Part shown: one piece after another, positions 59,249 through 64,000 of the stretch | Layout of the letters: each line of letters begins with the position of its first letter | Numbering within the stretch: position 1 is the stretch's first letter | Origin: Pseudomonas sp. MRSN 12121 | Lineage (GTDB): Bacteria > Pseudomonadota > Gammaproteobacteria > Pseudomonadales > Pseudomonadaceae | Length of the DNA: 64,000 bases | Direction: 5' to 3' | Assembly (NCBI RefSeq): GCF_000931465.1 | Contig: NZ_CP010892.1 | Span: 1,798,001-1,862,000 of the forward strand | The notes under the pieces: model-generated | Told to the model about the DNA's origin: nothing | The model's database searches: none | Seen by the model: the letters and a program-made list of their open reading frames with translations, nothing else | Made by a program: the position numbers and the translations under genes

Positions 59249-61423
59249 ATGTGGCGCCAGTTCTATCGATCAGTCAGCAACCCCGAGAGCTTCCTGGGGG
59301 ATGTCAGTGTCCGGCGTCTGATGGGGCTGGCCGCGCCGGGAGAGGCCGGCACGGGCAGCCTGGCAGGGCTGCGCGCGCAGATCGAGCACTGGCGTGACGA
59401 GCAGGCCCAGGTCTATCGCGAGCTGGCCAGCCAGGCTGCGGAACTGGGCAACCAGAAGGAATTCACCGAGGCCCTGCTGGTGCACTCGGCGCCACTGGCC
59501 TCGGTGCTGGGCTGCTGGCTGCAAGGCATGAGTGCCCCCGGAGTCTTCGAGGACAGCGCCCAGCTCAAGCTCATGGAGCTGCTGGCCCATGACGTCGGCG
59601 TCGGACGGCCCCTGGCCTCGCGCGCCGATCACTTCAAATCACTGTTGGTGCAGGCCGGACTGACGGCTTATGCGGTGTCGCCGTTCGAACTGTCCACGCT
59701 CCCCGACCTGCCCGACGAACTGTTCGAATTGCCGGCCTTGCTGCAAGCGGTCAGCCGCCGCAGCGACGCCTTTGGCGACACCCTGTGCGGGATCGACTAC
59801 GCCTGGCGCGTCCTTGGGCTGGGCCCCTGGTGGGCGGCGTTGGACGCACAGCAACTGGACACCCGCCGACTCGACCTGAACCAGCTGGATGGTAGCGCGG
59901 ACGGCTCTGCGCTGGAGCTTTCCCAGTGGGTCTGCGAGCAGGTCGCCGGCCAGGGCGGCATTCGCCGCTTGCAGCTGGAGGCAGGCGCCCAATGGCTGTT
60001 CGCGGCGCTGCAGAGCTTCAACGAGCGGCTGCTGGTGCACTGCCGGGCCGCGGTATCGCCCGAGCGCCTGATGGGCCGGATGATCCAGCGCATGGCCCGG
60101 GCCGGCGCGGTCTATCACCAGGATTACAAGATGGAAGGCCGCAGCCTTGCGCAATGGTTGCGCGAGGCCCAGGTCGATCCCGTTCCGCTGCTGGAAATGC
60201 TTTCGCGCAGCCGCCTGATCGTGCCCGGCAACGCCGACAAGAGCCTGCTGGTCAACACCCTGGTGGCACCCAACGGGCGCATGTTCCGGATCTTCAGCGA
60301 GGCCGACCTGAACGTCATCCGCAAATGGATCGATGGCTTGTCCGGCCCGATCCAATCTACAGAGGCAGTCGCCGCCGCTGCGCCGAGCCAGGCTGCCGGG
60401 GTGGTGCCCCAGGCGCTGGGCCAGGACCCGCAGGAGCAGGGCCAATGGCCCAAGAGCCTGCGCGATGCCTACTTCGTCCTTCAGGGCCGGGCACTGGGGC
60501 CACGTACCCAGGCCTTTGCCGAGGCTTATGTGAAACGTTGGCTGGAGCAGTCGCGGCGCTCGCTGCGCAATTCCGAACGCACCTTGCCCGAGACCTGGAA
60601 TGTGGGCGTGTTGCGCGAGTGGCTGCTGGACAAGCACGACCGCCACGGCCAGGAATTCGAGGAAAGCGACCCGGCGGCCATGCCGTCGCGCGAGGAAATC
60701 GTCGACTCGACGCTGCAACTGGCGCCGCTGACCCTGATCGACGGCGCCTGGCTGCAGGGCTTCACCGACCTGGGGCTGGCGTCCTCCCATGTCGGCTACG
60801 CGCTGTTCCAGACTTACTGGGATGAGCTGGGTAACGGTTCCTATGCCCTCAACCATCCGAAGATCTACCGCGACGGCTTGCGCCAGATGGGCCTGGAGCT
60901 GGCGCCTACCGGGGCCCGCGAATTCGCCGAGGACCCCCGGCTGCGCGAGGCGTCGTTCCGCCTGCCGGTCTACTGGCTGTGCCTGGGCAAGATGCCGGTC
61001 ACCTTCATGCCGGAAATCCTCGGCATGAACCTGGCGATGGAACTCTCGGGCGTGGGCGGCAGCTACCGTTCGGCCCGGCGCTTCCTGCGGCATTACGGTT
61101 TCAGCACGGCCTTCGTCGACCTGCACAACACCATCGACAACGTCACCACCGGGCACTCGGCCTGGGCGGTGGATGCCATCGACGCCTACATGCGCCAGAT
61201 CGCCGCCACGACACCGGCGGAGCTGGAAGCGCACTGGCAGCGAGTGCGGGTCGGCTACGAATCCCTGGCGCCGATGCCGGACCGCCTGACCTCCTGGCTG
61301 CAACGCCTGGGCATCGGCTCCGCGGGTGCGGTCCTGCCCCGGGGCAAGGCGCAGGGCGAGGACCAGGCGCTGCTCCATCACGAACCCATTGTCCCGGCCG
61401 CGGCGGTTGGTGTAACGGCCTGA
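59249..61423 (+). CDS. Haem-oxygenase-like di-iron oxidase (large)
   Basis: A 724-residue protein whose C-terminal third is a haem-oxygenase-like di-iron oxidase/oxygenase domain. The putative ligands are Glu526 and His536 in WDELGNGSYALNHPKIY, Glu598 in NLAMELSG, and His626, Asp630 and His636 in LHNTIDNVTTGHSAW. The first ~420 residues are helical, of unknown role. Family members oxidise amines (N-O and N-N bond formation, C-C cleavage). The ATG at 59249 has GGAAGGGAAG upstream; the longer frame from 59207 has no ribosome binding site. Confidence 0.85.
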   Translation: MWRQFYRSVSNPESFLGDVSVRRLMGLAAPGEAGTGSLAGLRAQIEHWRDEQAQVYRELASQAAELGNQKEFTEALLVHSAPLASVLGCWLQGMSAPGVFEDSAQLKLMELLAHDVGVGRPLASRADHFKSLLVQAGLTAYAVSPFELSTLPDLPDELFELPALLQAVSRRSDAFGDTLCGIDYAWRVLGLGPWWAALDAQQLDTRRLDLNQLDGSADGSALELSQWVCEQVAGQGGIRRLQLEAGAQWLFAALQSFNERLLVHCRAAVSPERLMGRMIQRMARAGAVYHQDYKMEGRSLAQWLREAQVDPVPLLEMLSRSRLIVPGNADKSLLVNTLVAPNGRMFRIFSEADLNVIRKWIDGLSGPIQSTEAVAAAAPSQAAGVVPQALGQDPQEQGQWPKSLRDAYFVLQGRALGPRTQAFAEAYVKRWLEQSRRSLRNSERTLPETWNVGVLREWLLDKHDRHGQEFEESDPAAMPSREEIVDSTLQLAPLTLIDGAWLQGFTDLGLASSHVGYALFQTYWDELGNGSYALNHPKIYRDGLRQMGLELAPTGAREFAEDPRLREASFRLPVYWLCLGKMPVTFMPEILGMNLAMELSGVGGSYRSARRFLRHYGFSTAFVDLHNTIDNVTTGHSAWAVDAIDAYMRQIAATTPAELEAHWQRVRVGYESLAPMPDRLTSWLQRLGIGSAGAVLPRGKAQGEDQALLHHEPIVPAAAVGVTA

Positions 61424-61439
61424 ACCTCAAGGAGTGTCA

Positions 61440-62483
61440 ATGTCTCTGGTCAATGTGCACAACGAGTGGGACCCGCTGGAAGAAATGATCGTCGGCGTTG
61501 CGCAGGGCGCCCAGGTCCCTCGCGCGGACCGTGGGCTGTTCGCCCTGGATTACAGCGAGCAGCATGACTACATCGAAGACATTCCCTCCGGCCCGTACCC
61601 GCAACAGGTCATCGAAGAGGCCGGCGAGGACCTGGATGCCTTCGCCGCCTTCTTGCGCTCCCACGGGGTCAAGGTGCGGCGCCCGGACGTCACCGATCAC
61701 CGTGCGGTATTCGGCACCAGTGCCTGGAAGACCGACGGCGAATACAACTACTGCCCGCGGGATGTGCTGTTGCCGATCGGCCAGACCATCATCGAGGCGC
61801 CGATGGCCCTGCGCAGTCGCTACCTGGAGCCGTTCGCCTATCGCCGGCACCTGGCCGAGTATTTTGCCAGCGGCTCCAACTGGATTTCCGCGCCCAAGCC
61901 GCAACTGCTGGACAGCACCTACCGGATCAATCCCAAGGAAGGCTCGATCATCGCCAACGAGGAGCCGATCTTCGATGCGGCCAACGTGATCCGGGTCGGC
62001 GAGGACATCCTCTACCTGGTCTCGCGCAGCGGCAACGAGCTGGGCTGCCAGTGGTTGCAGCGGGTGCTGGGCGAGCGCTACCGGGTGCACCCGGTGAGCG
62101 GCGTGTACGACGGCACCCACCTGGACACCACCATTACCGTGGTCCGGCCGGGGCTGGTGGTGCTGTGCCCCGAGCGGATCCGCAAGGACCAGGTGCCGGC
62201 GCTGTTCAAGAACTGGGACATCATCTGGGCGCCGGACATGGTCGATACCGGCTATTGCTGGTCCTACCCGCGCGCCTCGATCTGGCAGGGCATGAACTTC
62301 ATCATGGTCAACCCGGGGCTGGCGGTGATCAACGACCAGCAGCTGCCGCTGATCCGCGCCCTGGAAAAACACGGAGTCGACGTGGCCCCCCTGAAAATGC
62401 GCCACGCCCGCAGCCTCAGTGGCGGTTTCCACTGCGTGTCGGTCGACATCCGTCGCCGCGGCACCCTTGAAGACTATCGGTGA
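61440..62483 (+). CDS. Amidinotransferase (glycine amidinotransferase/StrB1 family)
   Basis: A 347-residue enzyme of the guanidino-group-modifying superfamily. The catalytic triad is visible: Asp179 in EPIFDAANVIRVG, His227 in VYDGTHLDTTI and Cys332 in GGFHCVSVDIRR, with the spacing of arginine:glycine amidinotransferase. It would transfer an amidino group from arginine to an amine (as in phaseolotoxin AmtA or streptomycin StrB1). I chose the ATG at 61440 with AGGAG five bases upstream; the in-frame GTG at 61434 overlaps that site. The next gene overlaps or nearly touches its stop. Confidence 0.93.
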   Translation: MSLVNVHNEWDPLEEMIVGVAQGAQVPRADRGLFALDYSEQHDYIEDIPSGPYPQQVIEEAGEDLDAFAAFLRSHGVKVRRPDVTDHRAVFGTSAWKTDGEYNYCPRDVLLPIGQTIIEAPMALRSRYLEPFAYRRHLAEYFASGSNWISAPKPQLLDSTYRINPKEGSIIANEEPIFDAANVIRVGEDILYLVSRSGNELGCQWLQRVLGERYRVHPVSGVYDGTHLDTTITVVRPGLVVLCPERIRKDQVPALFKNWDIIWAPDMVDTGYCWSYPRASIWQGMNFIMVNPGLAVINDQQLPLIRALEKHGVDVAPLKMRHARSLSGGFHCVSVDIRRRGTLEDYR

Positions 62484-62497
62484 GCGGGGACGCGGGC

Positions 62498-63124
62498 ATG
62501 CAGAGTCTGGACTATTACGCCATCATCCTGTTCGCGATCTCCACCTGCGTGACGCCGGGGCCGAACAACGTGATGCTGATGTCCTCCGGGGTCAACTTCG
62601 GCATCAGCCGCACCCTGCGCCACGTCGCGGGCATCAACATCGGCTTCCCGCTGATGCTGATCGCGGTGGGGCTCGGTGCCGGCGCGGTATTCCATCGCTA
62701 TCCCAGCCTGCACGACATCCTGCAAGTCATCGGCGCGCTGTACATGCTGTACCTGGCCTACCGGATCGCCACGGCGCCCACGGTCGACCTGAACGACCAG
62801 GGCGGGCGCCCACTGGGTTTCACCGGGGCGGCGCTGTTCCAGTGGGTCAACCCCAAGGCCTGGATCATGGCGGTGGGCGCGGTCCTGGCTTACACCACGC
62901 CGGTGGGTTCCTACAGTGCGCAGATCCTGCTGATCGCGCTGATCTTCTTTCTCTTCGGTTCGCCCTGCTCGATGGTCTGGGTGCTGTTCGGGCGGTACCT
63001 GCGGCGTTTTCTCAGCGAGCCGAACCGGCTGCGGCTGTTCAATATTTCAATGAGTGTGTTGTTGGTGGTGTCGTTGATTCCGGCATTGAAAAGCCTGCCG
63101 GTCTCAAGTTGGTTGCACGGATGA
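62498..63124 (+). CDS. LysE/RhtB-family exporter
   Basis: A 208-residue membrane protein with about six helices and the family start SLDYYAIILFAISTCVTPGPNN-like text (TPGPNN near 20), then the conserved FQWVNPKAW (about 126-134). LysE/RhtB proteins export amino acids and analogues, a natural self-protection step for an amino-acid antimetabolite. An in-frame GTG at 62480 overlapping the previous stop is an alternative. Its stop overlaps a 23-codon mini-ORF (ATGA). Confidence 0.94.
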   Translation: MQSLDYYAIILFAISTCVTPGPNNVMLMSSGVNFGISRTLRHVAGINIGFPLMLIAVGLGAGAVFHRYPSLHDILQVIGALYMLYLAYRIATAPTVDLNDQGGRPLGFTGAALFQWVNPKAWIMAVGAVLAYTTPVGSYSAQILLIALIFFLFGSPCSMVWVLFGRYLRRFLSEPNRLRLFNISMSVLLVVSLIPALKSLPVSSWLHG

Positions 63125-63192
63125 CGGACTGTGCACAGACACAGGGAAATCTTTCCATGGATTGGCATGAAGCTATGAGGATGAGCGTTTAA
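63121..63192 (+). CDS. 23-codon mini-ORF between LysE and carbamoyltransferase
   Basis: ATG overlapping the LysE stop opens MTDCAQTQGNLSMDWHEAMR and ends directly at the TAA next to the carbamoyltransferase ATG. An inner ATG at 63157 (MDWHEAMRMSV) has AGGGAAA upstream. It may be a genuine small protein or a translational coupler. The cited gvg cluster needs a second ORF under 150 bases, which fits. Support is limited. Confidence 0.45.
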   Translation: MTDCAQTQGNLSMDWHEAMRMSV

Positions 63193-64000
63193 ATGGCTAC
63201 TTACGTATTAGGGATTTCGGCGTTCTATCACGACAGCGCTGCGGCGCTGGTGAAGGACGGGGTGCCAGTGGCTGCGGCCCAGGAAGAGCGCTTTACACGG
63301 GTGCGGCACGACGCGGCCTTTCCCGCCAACGCCATCAAGTACTGCCTGGACGCCGAGGGGATCGGCCTCGACGAGCTGACCGCGGTGGTCTACTACGAAG
63401 ACCCGCAGGAAAAGTTCTCGCGGATGATCTCGTCCTTTGCCAGCGGCGGCATCAGCGGCGCGCGCACCTTTATCAGCACCATGCCGGAGTGGATCCGCTG
63501 GAAGCTCAACGTGCTCAAGTTCATCGACGAAAAGCTCGAGGAACTGGGGCGCGGCACCGGGCCGCTCACGGTCGCTTCGCAGCATCACCGTTCCCACGCC
63601 GCGGCGGCGTTTTTCCCGTCGCCGTTCGAGCAGGCCGCGGTGTTGTGCATCGACGGCATCGGTGAATGGCATTCGACCACGATCTGGAAGGGCGACGGTT
63701 CCAAGCTCGACCTGATGAACTCGATTTCCTACCCGCACTCGGTCGGCCTGTTCTACTCGGCCTTCACCTACTACTGCGGTTTCAAGGTCGACTCCGGCGA
63801 GTACAAGCTGATGGGCCTGGCGCCCTATGGCCGGCCGATCTATGCCGACAAAATCCGCAAGGAACTGATCCATATCCGTGCGGACGGCTCCTTCACCCTG
63901 AACATGAAGTACTTCGAGTACCTGCGTGGCGAACGCATGGTCGGCGAAGCGTTCGAGGAGTTGTTCGGTGGCCCGGTGCGTAAGCCGGAAAGCCCGATCA
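63193..64000 (+). CDS. Carbamoyltransferase (NodU/CmcH family), partial
   Basis: The first 269 codons of a NodU/CmcH/TobZ-type carbamoyltransferase; it runs off the right edge. It has the N-terminal Kae1-like fold start VLGISAFYHDSAAALVKDG (about 5-23), the metal-binding HHRSHA at residues 131-136, CIDGIGEW and GEYKLMGLAPYGRP. These enzymes carbamoylate hydroxyls or similar groups using carbamoyl phosphate and ATP. The full protein would be about 550-600 residues. The ATG touches the mini-ORF stop. Confidence 0.94.
   Translation, partial: MATYVLGISAFYHDSAAALVKDGVPVAAAQEERFTRVRHDAAFPANAIKYCLDAEGIGLDELTAVVYYEDPQEKFSRMISSFASGGISGARTFISTMPEWIRWKLNVLKFIDEKLEELGRGTGPLTVASQHHRSHAAAAFFPSPFEQAAVLCIDGIGEWHSTTIWKGDGSKLDLMNSISYPHSVGLFYSAFTYYCGFKVDSGEYKLMGLAPYGRPIYADKIRKELIHIRADGSFTLNMKYFEYLRGERMVGEAFEELFGGPVRKPESPI

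Noticed and set aside
61434..61439. GTG start for the amidinotransferase
   Set aside because: It lies within the ribosome binding site of the ATG at 61440, which is the better start.
58062..64000. Phaseolotoxin-type cluster
   Set aside because: The amidinotransferase and a carbamoyltransferase recall phaseolotoxin, but the carbamoyltransferase is NodU/CmcH-type, not an ornithine carbamoyltransferase, and no peptide ligase is seen. The haem-oxygenase-like oxidase and small ORFs fit gvg better.

Overview
The window is chromosomal DNA of a Pseudomonas, most likely of the P. fluorescens complex. It is GC-rich and strongly codon-biased. The gene order matches the conserved Pseudomonas blocks fliEFGHIJ, fliKLMNOPQR-flhB, flhAF-fleN-fliA-cheYZAB-motCD, ccmABCDEFGHI and pyk-ttuD-glxR-hyi-gcl. 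Unlike P. aeruginosa, the two flagellar blocks are joined, and an HsbA/HsbR/HptB switch lies between fliJ and fliK. I cannot name the species.

1-30 kb is a near-continuous flagellar and chemotaxis locus on the + strand. fliE to fliJ encode the MS-ring, the rotor and the export ATPase. hsbA-hsbR-hptB encode a phospho-controlled anti-sigma/anti-anti-sigma switch. fliK to flhB encode hook-length control, the C-ring and the export gate. flhA, flhF, fleN and fliA cover the export gate, polar placement and number of flagella, and sigma-28. cheY, cheZ, cheA and cheB are the chemotaxis core. motC-motD is a second stator, and a ParA-like ATPase, a CheW-like ParP candidate, CheW and a DUF2802 protein follow. 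Sequence-perfect sigma-54 sites precede fliK, fliL and flhA, which divides the locus into transcription units. Two minus-strand genes (an FlhB C-terminal-domain protein and a second FliK-like protein) close it.

32-39.5 kb is the complete System I cytochrome c maturation operon (ccmA-ccmI), followed by a small lipoprotein. 39.5-47.3 kb is a mosaic of single genes: a membrane protein, an MFS exporter with a LysR regulator, a secreted beta-rich protein, a RidA-family protein, a sulfate-binding protein, a potassium channel that carries an apparent one-base frameshift, and a urea transporter.

47.4-54.6 kb is a minus-strand glyoxylate-to-glycerate route. Gcl makes tartronate semialdehyde, Hyi isomerises hydroxypyruvate, GlxR reduces to glycerate, TtuD phosphorylates glycerate and Pyk feeds pyruvate. 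A divergent GlcG/HbpS-like gene follows. Two identical TTGTATACAA palindromes lie in the divergent promoter region. A TetR regulator and a DUF808 membrane protein come next.

56.4-64 kb is the most unusual part. A MocR-type regulator is divergent from an accessory biosynthetic cluster that runs off the right edge. The cluster holds an SGNH hydrolase-like protein, a 28-residue lysine-rich peptide gene, a large haem-oxygenase-like di-iron oxidase, a glycine-amidinotransferase-family enzyme, a LysE exporter, a 23-codon overlapping mini-ORF and a NodU/CmcH-type carbamoyltransferase. From memory this resembles the gvg cluster for 4-formylaminooxyvinylglycine (germination-arrest factor) in P. fluorescens WH6, which also needs two very small ORFs. 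That identification is inference. No tRNA, rRNA, CRISPR array or insertion sequence was recognised.
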